A stretch of DNA of 64,000 bases from Posidoniimonas corsicana (GTDB lineage Bacteria > Planctomycetota > Planctomycetia > Pirellulales > Lacipirellulaceae), in NCBI RefSeq assembly GCF_007859765.1, contig NZ_SIHJ01000005.1, positions 124,001-188,000 on the forward strand, given 5' to 3'. The notes beneath the pieces were generated by a model that made no database searches, was not told the origin of the DNA, and saw only the letters and a list, made by a program, of their open reading frames with translations. The first letter of the stretch is position 1; each line of letters starts with the position of its first letter. Positions 35,596 to 44,231 of the stretch are shown here, in pieces. The position numbers were made by a program, and so were the translations under genes.

Positions 35596-36189
35596 ATGAG
35601 AGGTGTTCCCAGGCTCAGGCGGCTGCTGCGGATCCGGCTCCGGTCGCTGTTGCTGCTGATGGCGGCAGCGAGCCTGCTGCTCTTCTACCCAATGAAGGCG
35701 GCCCGCGACCGGGCGCAGGCGCTGCGCACGATCCAGGAGCTCGGCGGGGACGTCTTGTTCGAGGAGCGCAGCCCCACCGACCGGCCGGTCCCGCGGTGGC
35801 TCACCGACTGGCTCGGGCAGGACTACTTCCGCCGGGCCCGCTGGATCGACCTGCTGGGGGAGAACTTCGACGACGAGAACATCGACCTGATCCGGCACTT
35901 CCCCGAGGCCCGCGTGTTCTGCAGCTACCACAGCCGGATCACCGACGCCGGGATGCGGCGGCTCGGGTCGATGCGGAACCTGCAGGAGGTCTACCTCGGC
36001 AACCTTTCGATTACCGACAAGGGGCTCGACAGCCTCACGCGGCTGCGGAAGCTGACGAAGGTGCAGGTCGACGCCTGCAGCCTGGACGTGACCAACGCCG
36101 GGAAAGAGGCCCTGGTCGACGCGCTGCCGCAGCTCAAGCCGAAGCGTGACTACATCGCAAGGTCGGGGTCGATCTACTTGCCGAACTGA
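35596..36189 (+). CDS. Small membrane-anchored leucine-rich-repeat protein
   Basis: 197 residues. The N-terminal anchor LRRLLRIRLRSLLLLMAAASLLLFY parallels that of the protein at 33360-33890, followed by ARDRAQALRTIQELGGDVLFEE. LRR units follow: IDLLGENFDDENIDLI, DAGMRRLGSMRNLQEVYLGN and TDKGLDSLTRLRKLTKVQVD. A GAGGGCAAGCG ribosome-binding region precedes ATG 35596. The two LRR proteins bracket the exported ASKHA gene, possibly a scattered family. Function unknown. Confidence 0.7.
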   Translation: MRGVPRLRRLLRIRLRSLLLLMAAASLLLFYPMKAARDRAQALRTIQELGGDVLFEERSPTDRPVPRWLTDWLGQDYFRRARWIDLLGENFDDENIDLIRHFPEARVFCSYHSRITDAGMRRLGSMRNLQEVYLGNLSITDKGLDSLTRLRKLTKVQVDACSLDVTNAGKEALVDALPQLKPKRDYIARSGSIYLPN

Positions 36190-36237
36190 TGGTCCCCGAC
36201 GTCAGCGACCGCGTGCGGGAACAGACTACTACGGGTT

Positions 36238-36356
36238 CGACTCGTAGCCCCCGGCTCTGCCGGGGGATAGCTCAGCCCACCGTTACGCGTCCACTTGTCA
36301 GGGCCGCACTGGCGTACGGGCTTTGCCCCCCCCGCGGAGCGGGGGGCTACGAGTCG
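36238..36356. repeat. CGACTCGTAGCCCCC palindrome, copy 1
   Basis: Perfect 15-bp terminal inverted repeats: CGACTCGTAGCCCCC (36238-36252) and GGGGGCTACGAGTCG (36342-36356). The inner CCGGCTCTGCCGG arm is a second hairpin. Copy 2 is at 58984-59075. Confidence 0.8.
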
Positions 36357-36449
36357 ATTGGTTCGCGGTGTGGGCGTGTGGGTCTCGACGGGCCAATGAT
36401 GCATGGAGTTTGCTGCCGAAAGCGGGCTCCAGAATCCCGCCACTTCCTT

Positions 36450-36699
36450 GTAGAAACCGGCCACCCAGCGCGGTCCAATGGTAACGCTAAGGGATGCTGC
36501 GCAGAGCGTTTACCCGGGGCCGCGAGTTCTGTCACTATTGTCCCCTTGTGGCGCACCGGGTGGACAAAAGTCGTCCGTCGAGAGCCGTGAGGAAATCGCC
36601 ACACACTGCTAGACAAGCGTGAAACGCGTCTGAGAGCTCGAAGTGGGGGCCGACTTTTGTCCCTAAGGATCGATAGCGCCAAACGGGACAAAAGTCGGC
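36450..36699. repeat. GGACAAAA-box intergenic element, copy B
   Basis: The element begins with GTAGAAACCGGCCACC (36450) and GCGCGGTCCAATG. Box 1 GGACAAAAGTCG starts at 36562, box 2 CGACTTTTGTCC ends at 36662 and box 3 GGACAAAAGTCG starts at 36686. Box 2 and box 3 extend to a perfect 15-bp hairpin (36649-36663 with 36685-36699). Distances from the 5' motif to box 1 (112) and from box 1 start to box 2 end (101) match copy C (111 and 102) and, for the second, copy A (101). Confidence 0.85.
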
Positions 36700-36722
36700 G
36701 GCAGTCGGCGGCCCCTGCCTTC

Positions 36723-36755
36723 GGGGGCTTCCGCTACGCGGAGCGCCCCCGGCAC
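36723..36755. repeat. Half copy of the GGTGCCGGGGGCG palindrome
   Basis: GGGGGCTTCCGCTACGCG with GAGCGCCCCCGGCAC matches the right half of the element at 28031-28129, and itself folds as a short hairpin near the 3' end of the GH10-like gene. Confidence 0.6.
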
Positions 36756-36777
36756 ACATTCCGATAGTTCGGGCGCG

Positions 36778-38286
36778 TTAGCCGAGGTACAGCCGGCGGA
36801 GCTCGGCCAGGGCTTCGGCGGCCGGTTTGATGGCGCCGTGGTGGTCGATCAGGCCGCCGTGGGGCAGCTCGTGGGGGCGGTCGTCGCGGAGCTGGTTCCA
36901 CAGCACCACCTGCACGCAGTTCTTGGCCAGCAGCACCGGCAGCACGCTGCGGACCCACTCGGCCTGCGAGTCGGGGCTGGGGTGCGCCGCGCCGCCGGGG
37001 CCGGCGTCGACCTCCAGCGGCTTGCCCTTGCCGGTGGCCAGCTTGTCGGGCCCGCCGGAGCTGGGCACGGTGAGCATCACCAGCAGCGGCAGCTCCAGCC
37101 GCAGGCTCCAGTTGTCCAGCAGCTGGCTGTAGGCGAGCGGGCTGCGGGGGGTGGCGCCGTCGGGCAGGTAGCCGACGTTCAGCTCGACGCCGAACCCGGC
37201 GATGCCGAGGTCGGCCCGCTCGAGCGCGTCGGCGAACTCGATGGCGGCCAGGTCGCCGGACTCGGTGGCGAGCGACTCGCCCCACGGCTGGTCGAAGCAG
37301 ACCGTGACCGGCGTGCCGGGGTCGAGCTCGCGCACGCGACGCACCGCCTGCGCGACGAGCTGCAGGCGCTGCTCGTCGGTCAGGCCTAGCACGCGGCTGC
37401 GGTTCACCCGGCCGGCGACGTTCCACAGGTTCACGCGGCCGCGATAGCGTTTGACGCAGGCCTCGACGTGGGCCAGCATCAGCGAGCTGAGGGTGTCGGT
37501 CTCGCCCTCGAACAGGTAGGCCCACTCGGGCACGCGGGAGTCGCTGAACTCGAGCAGCGGCCCGAGGCTGACGCGGCGGCGGTTCTCCTGGGCCCACTTG
37601 ACCGTGGCGTCCAGGTCGGCCCACTCGCGGCGCGACTCGGTGGGCTCGACGTCCTTCCAGCCGGAGGGCACGGCGATGATGCTGAACGGCTCGAGCTGCT
37701 CGCCGTAGCCGAGCCCCTTGCCGGGGTCGGGCGGCGCGCCCATGCGGATGCCCAGCAGCGTGGGCAGCCGCGCGCCGCCGGCGGTGCGGACGGCCAGCGC
37801 CTGGTCGGCGTACACCTCGGCCAGGCGGAGCGAGGCCTCGGCGCCGAGGGCGATCGCCTCGATCGCCTTGGCGACCGCCGCCGGCGGGTCGACCTGCATC
37901 ACGGCGGCGCGGCTGAACGCGGTGGTGGCCTCGGCCAGCAGCGTGGTGAGGTCGTCCGGCGCGGTGAGCCCCAGCATCTGCCACGCGGCCATCTGGTTGC
38001 GGACGCGGAACACGATGCCGCGGGCCAGCTCGACCTCCAGCTGGTAGGGGCGCTCGCGCTCCATCAGCGTGGTGGTGCTGATCATCCAGGGGCCGTGGTC
38101 GTCGAGCACCCAGGGCACGCACAGCGCGCCGGAGGCGTCCTCGCGGCGTTCCACGTGCAGCACGCCGCCGGCCAGGTAAGAGCGCCCGTGGTACGGCAGG
38201 TCGTCCGGGCCGGCCAGGTAGACCCGCTTGAGATCGGCGTCCGCGATGCGTTCGGGGCAGCGGACGTTCAGGCGCATCAGCCCCAT
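36778..38286 (-). CDS. GH10-fold protein lacking the catalytic glutamates
   Basis: 502 residues. Residues 1-170 form a beta-rich, CBM-like N-terminal part (VYLAGPDDLPYHGRSYL). From about 190 a GH10 xylanase pattern is readable: LGPLLEFSDSRVPEWAYLF for 'GHTLVWHSQTPEW', then AHVEACVKRYRGRVNLWNVAGRVN where family members read 'HI..V..RYKGKV..WDVVNEA'. GIAGFGVELNVGY stands for 'IDGIGLQGH' and LELPLLVMLTVPSS for 'LPI.ITELD'. Both catalytic Glu positions are therefore substituted. There is no signal peptide. Probably a carbohydrate-binding or scaffolding pseudoenzyme, or an enzyme with a different mechanism. The opposite-frame reading is a shadow. Confidence 0.65.
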   Translation of the reverse strand: MGLMRLNVRCPERIADADLKRVYLAGPDDLPYHGRSYLAGGVLHVERREDASGALCVPWVLDDHGPWMISTTTLMERERPYQLEVELARGIVFRVRNQMAAWQMLGLTAPDDLTTLLAEATTAFSRAAVMQVDPPAAVAKAIEAIALGAEASLRLAEVYADQALAVRTAGGARLPTLLGIRMGAPPDPGKGLGYGEQLEPFSIIAVPSGWKDVEPTESRREWADLDATVKWAQENRRRVSLGPLLEFSDSRVPEWAYLFEGETDTLSSLMLAHVEACVKRYRGRVNLWNVAGRVNRSRVLGLTDEQRLQLVAQAVRRVRELDPGTPVTVCFDQPWGESLATESGDLAAIEFADALERADLGIAGFGVELNVGYLPDGATPRSPLAYSQLLDNWSLRLELPLLVMLTVPSSGGPDKLATGKGKPLEVDAGPGGAAHPSPDSQAEWVRSVLPVLLAKNCVQVVLWNQLRDDRPHELPHGGLIDHHGAIKPAAEALAELRRLYLG

Positions 38287-38631
38287 GGCGTCCCCCCACG
38301 GCGTGGCGCAGCGGCGGCGGCTCGCGGGGTCGTTGACCCCGAGGAAGGCGCGCCCAACTCGGATGCTTGTCGCGGGGGTTGATCCAGCGCGGCTGATTGC
38401 CGTCCCGGCGGCAGGTAGGGATGGATAGCCGGGATCGCCATGGACGCCTCAAAGATGCCAGTGACCGACGCCTGCCCCAACTGCGCGGCCCAGAGGATGT
38501 GGGACGTCCGCCTCGCACGCCCAAGATTCAATTCTATTGTGCGGCAACGACCGCAACAACCGCTGCCGCCGCTGGGCGGGCCGCGGTATACTCCGCAGCG
38601 AAAGCCCCCTGACCCCAACCGGCCCCGCCCC

Positions 38632-39516
<885 letters not shown>

Positions 39517-39534
39517 CCCGGGGAGCTGCCTCAG

Positions 39535-39638
39535 TAGCCGATGGATTACATCCATCGGATGCCCCGGCGCGACGTCGCCATCATTGGAAGCCGTGTTGGT
39601 GGTTCTCCGACGGATGTAATCCGTCGGCTAGTGAGAAC
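39535..39638. repeat. REP/BIME element, copy 1 (3' side of RAYT gene)
   Basis: 96-bp unit plus 8 shared flanking bases. The left arm (TAGCCGATGGATTACATCC start) and the right arm (revcomp TAGCCGACGGATTACATCC) are near-perfect inverted repeats of 24 bp, each itself a small palindrome (CCGATGGA/TCCATCGG and CCGACGGA/TCCGTCGG). Copy 2 at 40171-40274 differs at only five positions. Confidence 0.92.
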
Positions 39639-39641
39639 AAT

Positions 39642-40121
39642 CTACTCGTAAATCCCTTGCTGCTGATTCCACTTCAAGCCGCCGTGCTTCGGCAGATAGG
39701 TCTCCATCAGGTGTTCAAAGTGGGTGCGGCTCTTGACCTGTCGGCGAGAGGCGTCCCGAGCGAGCCATCGTCGATGCTCAGTTGTATTGAGTTCTCGTTT
39801 GACCCTCCCTCGTAAGCTGTTTGAGACCAACATGCCGCTGCGTTCTCCTCGCCAGCTTGCCAGCACGTGAAAGTGTGATGGCTCGGTCGCTACCGCATGG
39901 ATCTCACACGCGACGTACCTGGACGCATCGAGCAAACCGAGAATGATTAGCTGTTGCTGCAGAGTTGAAAAAGAAACCTCGCCGCGTTTCGCATTCGCGC
40001 GGTATTGATCAGCCATGGCTTCGTCTGGCGACAATACTCCTTCACCACGACGCACGTACCCTTGCGGCCGATCAGGCATCCAAGATCCGTACGCGTGGTA
40101 GGTGAGGAGGTAGCACGGCAT
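39642..40121 (-). CDS. REP-associated tyrosine transposase (RAYT, Y1/HUH family)
   Basis: 159 residues. N-terminus MPCYLLTYHAYGSWMPDR; a Y1-transposase core ILGLLDASRYVACEIHAVATEPSHFHVLASW carries the metal-binding HUH motif (HFH, near residue 84). Basic RGRVKRELNTTEHRRWL and a C-terminal HFEHLMETYLPKHGGLKW follow, where the catalytic tyrosine is expected. RAYTs nick REP hairpins as single strands and spread them as non-autonomous elements. Here the gene is enclosed by two near-identical REP pairs, a classic arrangement. Which Tyr is catalytic cannot be settled by eye. Confidence 0.8.
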   Translation of the reverse strand: MPCYLLTYHAYGSWMPDRPQGYVRRGEGVLSPDEAMADQYRANAKRGEVSFSTLQQQLIILGLLDASRYVACEIHAVATEPSHFHVLASWRGERSGMLVSNSLRGRVKRELNTTEHRRWLARDASRRQVKSRTHFEHLMETYLPKHGGLKWNQQQGIYE

Positions 40122-40170
40122 AGCTGGTATTCTAGTTGGAGCCGTTGCGTTGCGAGCACAGCAACGCCCC

Positions 40171-40274
40171 TAGCCGATGGATTACATCCATCGGATGCAC
40201 CGGCGCGACGTCACCATCAATGGAAGCCGTCTTGGTGGTCCTCCGACGGATGTAATCCGTCGGCTAGTGAGAAC
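40171..40274. repeat. REP/BIME element, copy 2 (5' side of RAYT gene)
   Basis: 96-bp unit plus GTGAGAAC, identical to the copy at 39535-39638 except at five positions and in the same orientation. It lies 49 bases upstream of the RAYT start codon, so the gene is promoted from or through it. Confidence 0.92.
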
Positions 40275-40282
40275 GGCGCCGG

Positions 40283-40804
40283 CTACTGCTGGCGTTTGAG
40301 GCTCTCTAGAAACGCCGGCCCCGCCCCCTTGAGCGTCACGCGGTGTGGGCTGGCTTGGGCGACGGTTGCCTGCCTCCCGGCCCAGTGGCGTGTGGCCCAG
40401 GAGAGCGCCGCGAACGCCCCGCCGATCATCAGGTAGCCCAGCATCACGATGCCCGGGCCGAAGTCCATCCATCCGGCGAGCGCCTGCCCAAGAATCGCCA
40501 GCACCGCCACCGCGACCGCGGCCGCCACCCACAGCAGCCGCTGGCGGAAGTGGTGGGCGTCGCACAAGTGCCACTCGACCGAGATGTTGACGATCCCCTC
40601 CAGCGACAACCACCCGGTCTTGCGCAGCGCCCGCCGCCGCGTGGCCGGCGCGTTGCACACCCAGCACCGCATCGGCAGCTCCGACCGGGGCGGCGTCACG
40701 ACCAGCTGCCCATCGCTCCAGGCGTCCCACGCCGGCGCATCGCCGGGCTGCTCCTCGGCTTGAGGCGAAGCGTACGGGTTGGTGCTCTCTGGATCGGCCA
40801 CCAC
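40283..40804 (-). CDS. NPYASP zinc-ribbon membrane protein, paralogue 1
   Basis: 173 residues. The N-terminus ESTNPYASPQAEEQPGDAPAW is shared with the adjacent upstream gene. QLVVTPPRSELPMRCWVCNAPATRRR supplies a CxxC, and HLCDAHH a further Cys/His pair, giving a zinc-ribbon-like module. Two hydrophobic segments (LLWVAAAVAVAVLAILGQALAG and GIVMLGYLMIGGAFAALSW) follow. The tail TLKGAGPAFLESLKRQQ resembles YLKHAGRPFLDSLADG of its neighbour. Starts at GTG. Lies six bases after paralogue 2, so co-translated. Confidence 0.75.
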   Translation of the reverse strand: MVADPESTNPYASPQAEEQPGDAPAWDAWSDGQLVVTPPRSELPMRCWVCNAPATRRRALRKTGWLSLEGIVNISVEWHLCDAHHFRQRLLWVAAAVAVAVLAILGQALAGWMDFGPGIVMLGYLMIGGAFAALSWATRHWAGRQATVAQASPHRVTLKGAGPAFLESLKRQQ

Positions 40805-40810
40805 ATCAAC

Positions 40811-41389
40811 CTACGGAACCTTGTCGACCACGAGAAACCCTTCACGACCGTCCGCCAGGCTGTCGAGGAACGGCCGGCCAGCGTGCTTCAGGTATGCAAC
40901 TGATGAATTCGCCTTGGATATGGAGAGCGGTTCGAGGCGATTGGGAAGTCTCCTGCGAATGAAGTGCTGGTAGATAAGAACGGGCCAAATAAGCCAAGAG
41001 AGCATCTGCCCCGGTAGCTCCTCGATCCAGGGCTGCTGGCCAGGGAAGACATACCCATACAGCTGAACGACGCCGCAGACACCAAGGATTGCCCACATCG
41101 CATACACAAACGCGATTTCCTGACGATCTATTCTCCGCTTGTGATCTTCACAGATAGCCCACCGAACTCTTGCTCCTTGCAATCCGCGCCATGAAAACCA
41201 CCAATACCCGCCTGAGGTAATTACCCTTGTCGCCGGCTGATTACAGTAAACACACCGGAGAGGAAGCGTGCATTTGGGTGGCGTCACCAGCAGCCGGTCG
41301 TCCTTCAGGTCGTCAACGTCGGCCAGCTCGGGCGGCTGCTCCTCTGCCTGGGGCGACGCGTACGGGTTGGGGTCTGCCGAAGAACGCAT
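40811..41389 (-). CDS. NPYASP zinc-ribbon membrane protein, paralogue 2
   Basis: 192 residues, same plan as the following gene: DPNPYASPQAEEQPPELAD, LLVTPPKCTLPLRCVYCNQPATRV (CxxC), ICEDHKRR, two hydrophobic helices (FVYAMWAILGVCGVVQLYGYV and MLSWLIWPVLIYQHF) and KHAGRPFLDSLADG. A tandem duplication has since diverged: this copy is clearly less GC-rich than its partner. Function unknown; the cytoplasmic zinc ribbon and membrane helices suggest a membrane-bound adaptor. Confidence 0.75.
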   Translation of the reverse strand: MRSSADPNPYASPQAEEQPPELADVDDLKDDRLLVTPPKCTLPLRCVYCNQPATRVITSGGYWWFSWRGLQGARVRWAICEDHKRRIDRQEIAFVYAMWAILGVCGVVQLYGYVFPGQQPWIEELPGQMLSWLIWPVLIYQHFIRRRLPNRLEPLSISKANSSVAYLKHAGRPFLDSLADGREGFLVVDKVP

Positions 41390-41657
41390 TGCCTCACTGT
41401 AACAAGTAGCCGGCGAGCCACGCCTTGCCAGCGGCCAGCGTGCGCGGATCGTCGTGGAGAAGCGGCGGCTATCGCTTCCCGTAATTCGTTGTGCGAGCGG
41501 ATATCTGGGGCCAACCGGTGGGGCTACCGGCGGGGCGTGGCTCGCCGGTTATTGGTCCTAAACCCCGGGGGAAATGGCTCCCGATAGTCGAATCCGGCCC
41601 CGCCAAGTAAACTGTAGGTTTCTCACCCTCCCGCTGAACCCGCTCCCCTCCCCTGCA

Positions 41658-42797
41658 ATGCTACGCTACTGGACCGCCGGCGAATCCCACGGGCAGACGC
41701 TCATCGCGTTGGTCGACGGCTTCCCGGCCGGCGTCACGATCGACCCCGAGCCGATCAACAACGAGCTTCGCCGCCGCCAGGGCGGCTACGGCCGCGGCGG
41801 GCGGCAGCGGATTGAGACCGACCAGGTGCAGGTCCGCACCGGCATCTGGAAGGGCCAGTCGCTCGGCTCGCCGATCGTGCTGGAGGTGCCCAACCGCGAC
41901 TACAAGCTGGAGCGGCTCGACGACCTGCCCCGCCCCCGGCCCGGGCACGCCGACCTGACCGGCAGCATCAAGCACCTGGGCGGCATCCGGCCGATCCTGG
42001 AGCGTTCCAGCGCCCGCGAGACCGCGGTCCGCGTCGCCGCCGGCGGCCTGGCGAAGCAGCTGCTCAGCGCGTTCAACATCGAGGTGATCGGCTATGTGGT
42101 GGAGCTGGGCGGCGAGAAGATCGCCCCGGTCGCCGGTCCGATCGACGAGCTCCGCAAGCTCCGCGAGTCGAGCATCATCTACTCGCTCAACCCGGAGCAG
42201 GACGCCGATATCAAGGCGCTGATCGACCGCACCCGCAAGGCCGGCGACACGCTGGGCGGCGTGATGGAGGTCCGCGTTGAGGGGCTGCCGTTCGGCCTGG
42301 GCACCCACGCGCAGTGGGACCGCAAGCTCGACGGCCGGCTGGCGCAGGCGGTGATGGCGGTGCAAGCAATCAAGGGCGTGGAGATCGGCATGGGCTTCGA
42401 GGCCGCCCGCCTGCCCGGCTCCGAGGTGCACGACCCGATCGAATTCGACCCCGCGCAGCGCGACTCGCCTAATCTTGGCTTCACCCGGCCGCGGAACAAC
42501 GCCGGCGGGCTCGAAGGCGGCATGACCAACGGCCAGCCGTTGGTGGTCCGCGCCGCCAAGAAGCCCATCAGCACGCTCGCCAAGCCGCTGGGCAGCGTGA
42601 ATCTTGAGACAAAAGAGCCGCAGGAAGCAAGTTACGAGCGATCGGACGTCTGCGCGGTGTCGGCTGCTAGCGTCATCATCGAGAACGTGGTTGCGTTCGA
42701 GATTGCTGTCGCGTTGGTCGATAAATTTGGAGGCGACAGCCTCCGCGAGATGCAGGCCCGCTACGACCTCTTCCTCCAGATGGCCCGAGAGCAGTAG
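41658..42797 (+). CDS. aroC: Chorismate synthase
   Basis: Last step of the shikimate pathway: FMN-dependent elimination of phosphate from EPSP to chorismate. 379 residues. The signatures are YWTAGESHGQTLIALVDGFPAG (N-terminus), GRGGRQRIETDQVQ, PRPGHADLTGSIKH, RSSARETAVRVAAGGLAK (near 112-130) and PRNNAGGLEGGMTNG (C-terminal). ATG 41658 begins exactly at the family N-terminus. Chorismate feeds the futalosine menaquinone route encoded 5 kb downstream. Confidence 0.96.
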   Translation: MLRYWTAGESHGQTLIALVDGFPAGVTIDPEPINNELRRRQGGYGRGGRQRIETDQVQVRTGIWKGQSLGSPIVLEVPNRDYKLERLDDLPRPRPGHADLTGSIKHLGGIRPILERSSARETAVRVAAGGLAKQLLSAFNIEVIGYVVELGGEKIAPVAGPIDELRKLRESSIIYSLNPEQDADIKALIDRTRKAGDTLGGVMEVRVEGLPFGLGTHAQWDRKLDGRLAQAVMAVQAIKGVEIGMGFEAARLPGSEVHDPIEFDPAQRDSPNLGFTRPRNNAGGLEGGMTNGQPLVVRAAKKPISTLAKPLGSVNLETKEPQEASYERSDVCAVSAASVIIENVVAFEIAVALVDKFGGDSLREMQARYDLFLQMAREQ

Positions 42798-42877
42798 CCC
42801 CGGGGGAAGGCGGTCCGTCGGCGTCCCGCGATCCACCGACCTCCGACTCCGGGCCGGCGCCCACCGGCCCCGCTGCT

Positions 42878-44125
42878 TTGCTCCATCAAACGACCCAACG
42901 CCGGCTCTGCCGGGCGCTGTTCCTGCTGGCTTGCCTGCTGCCAACCGCGGGCGTGGTCGGCGCGATCGCCTGGCGGATGCGGCCCGACTACTCCCAGACG
43001 CAGCTGGCGGGCGTCGCCCGCGGGCTGGGCGTGCGGATCGAGTGCGGCCGCTGCGCAACGCCGCGGCCGGGCGAGCGCAGCTTCGCCAACCTGCGGGTCC
43101 TCCACCCCGAGACCGGCGCGCTGGTCGCCACGCTCGACGCGCTGCGGGTCGCGGAGGGCGCCGACGGGCTGGTGGGTCAGGCCGGCGTGCTGCGGATCGA
43201 AGAGGGCCGGCTGAACACGGCCGGCGAGCTGCTCTGCGAGTCGCTCCGCGTGGTCGGCGCACGGATCGCCTCGATCGAATTCGCCGAGGTCCGCTGCGGC
43301 GACGAACTGCTGGCCGCCGCCGCGCGGCTGTCGGCCGAGTCGCCCAGCCCCGACTGCCGCGTGTGGACGCTCGCCGAGTCGGCCCCCGCCGGGCGCAGCC
43401 TGCGTCTGGTCCGCAACCGGCAGGTCGACCCGCCGGCGACCCGGCTCACGCTGCAGACCGGCGAGCGGCCGATCGCGTGGTCGAAGCTGGCGTCGCTGAC
43501 GCCGCTGCCGGCCGACCTCGGCGCCGCCGCCAAGGTCGCCGGGGAAGTAACGCTCGAACTCGAGTCACGCGCCGGACGCGTGAAGGGCGAGCTGCGGGGC
43601 GTGGACCTCCGCACGCTCACCCCCGCCGAGGCCGGCGTCCGCACGCACCTGCCGGCGGAGCTCGCCGCGGCCAATGTCGCCTGGCGCGATGCGCGGCTCA
43701 CGAGCCTCGACGTGTCGATCCGCGCCGGCGCAGGCGAGGCCTCCTGGTGGTTCGCCGACCACGCCCGCTGGCAGACCAAGTGCCTGCTCGCAGGCCCCAT
43801 GCTCGAGGCGTTTGTCGCCGCGGGGAAGCAGGGAGCGTACCCGGGCGAGACCGTGGCGTTCGACCAGCTCGCCTTCCGGCTACAGCTCGACGGCGCCGGC
43901 TGCCGCGTGACCGGGCTGCTCCCGCCCGCCGGCGAACCGGCGGGGCCGGCCTTGATGCTCCGCGGCGGCGAGCCGATGCTGACCGCCGCGGGCGACAAGC
44001 CCGTGCCGCTCGACGCGCTGCTGCCGCTGGTCAAGACGCCCGACGCCGCCACCCCGTACGCCTGCCCACGGGCGGTCGCGCTGCTCGAGAAGCTGCCCAA
44101 GCAAGAACCAGCACTGCGCAGGTAG
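42878..44125 (+). CDS. Membrane-anchored hypothetical protein (AsmA-like plan)
   Basis: About 415 residues. One N-terminal helix, RALFLLACLLPTAGVVGAIAW, then a beta-rich exported part with a Cys pair (ECGRCATP) and repeated 'L.G..LRI..G.LN' segments such as VLRIEEGRLNTAGELLCESL. This plan resembles AsmA/DUF3971-type envelope proteins, but no signature is decisive. The only start in frame near the helix is TTG 42878, so the start is uncertain. It lies 80 bases after aroC. Function unknown. Confidence 0.6.
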   Translation: MLHQTTQRRLCRALFLLACLLPTAGVVGAIAWRMRPDYSQTQLAGVARGLGVRIECGRCATPRPGERSFANLRVLHPETGALVATLDALRVAEGADGLVGQAGVLRIEEGRLNTAGELLCESLRVVGARIASIEFAEVRCGDELLAAAARLSAESPSPDCRVWTLAESAPAGRSLRLVRNRQVDPPATRLTLQTGERPIAWSKLASLTPLPADLGAAAKVAGEVTLELESRAGRVKGELRGVDLRTLTPAEAGVRTHLPAELAAANVAWRDARLTSLDVSIRAGAGEASWWFADHARWQTKCLLAGPMLEAFVAAGKQGAYPGETVAFDQLAFRLQLDGAGCRVTGLLPPAGEPAGPALMLRGGEPMLTAAGDKPVPLDALLPLVKTPDAATPYACPRAVALLEKLPKQEPALRR

Positions 44126-44231
44126 CGTCCGGCTCCGCGCGGGGCTGCGGGCGTGCTCGCCAAGCCGCTCCTGCTTGCAAGGCAGGAGCGACTACCGACC
44201 GAACCCTCCCAACCGCCGCGGGGAATCGAAC

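Larger units (their letters stand above)
36190..36777. other. 588-base repeat-filled spacer
   Basis: No credible gene. It is an array of three different repeat families: a CGACTCGTAGCCCCC palindrome (36238-36356), the GGACAAAA-box element copy B (36450-36699) and a half GGTGCCGGGGGCG palindrome (36723-36755). Frames crossing it on both strands are unlike any gene and are explained by the repeats. Confidence 0.8.

Noticed and set aside
36734-38524. A 596-codon Arg/Pro-rich minus-strand frame
   Set aside because: It is the shifted-frame shadow of the GH10-like gene; composition is typical of GC-rich out-of-frame translation.
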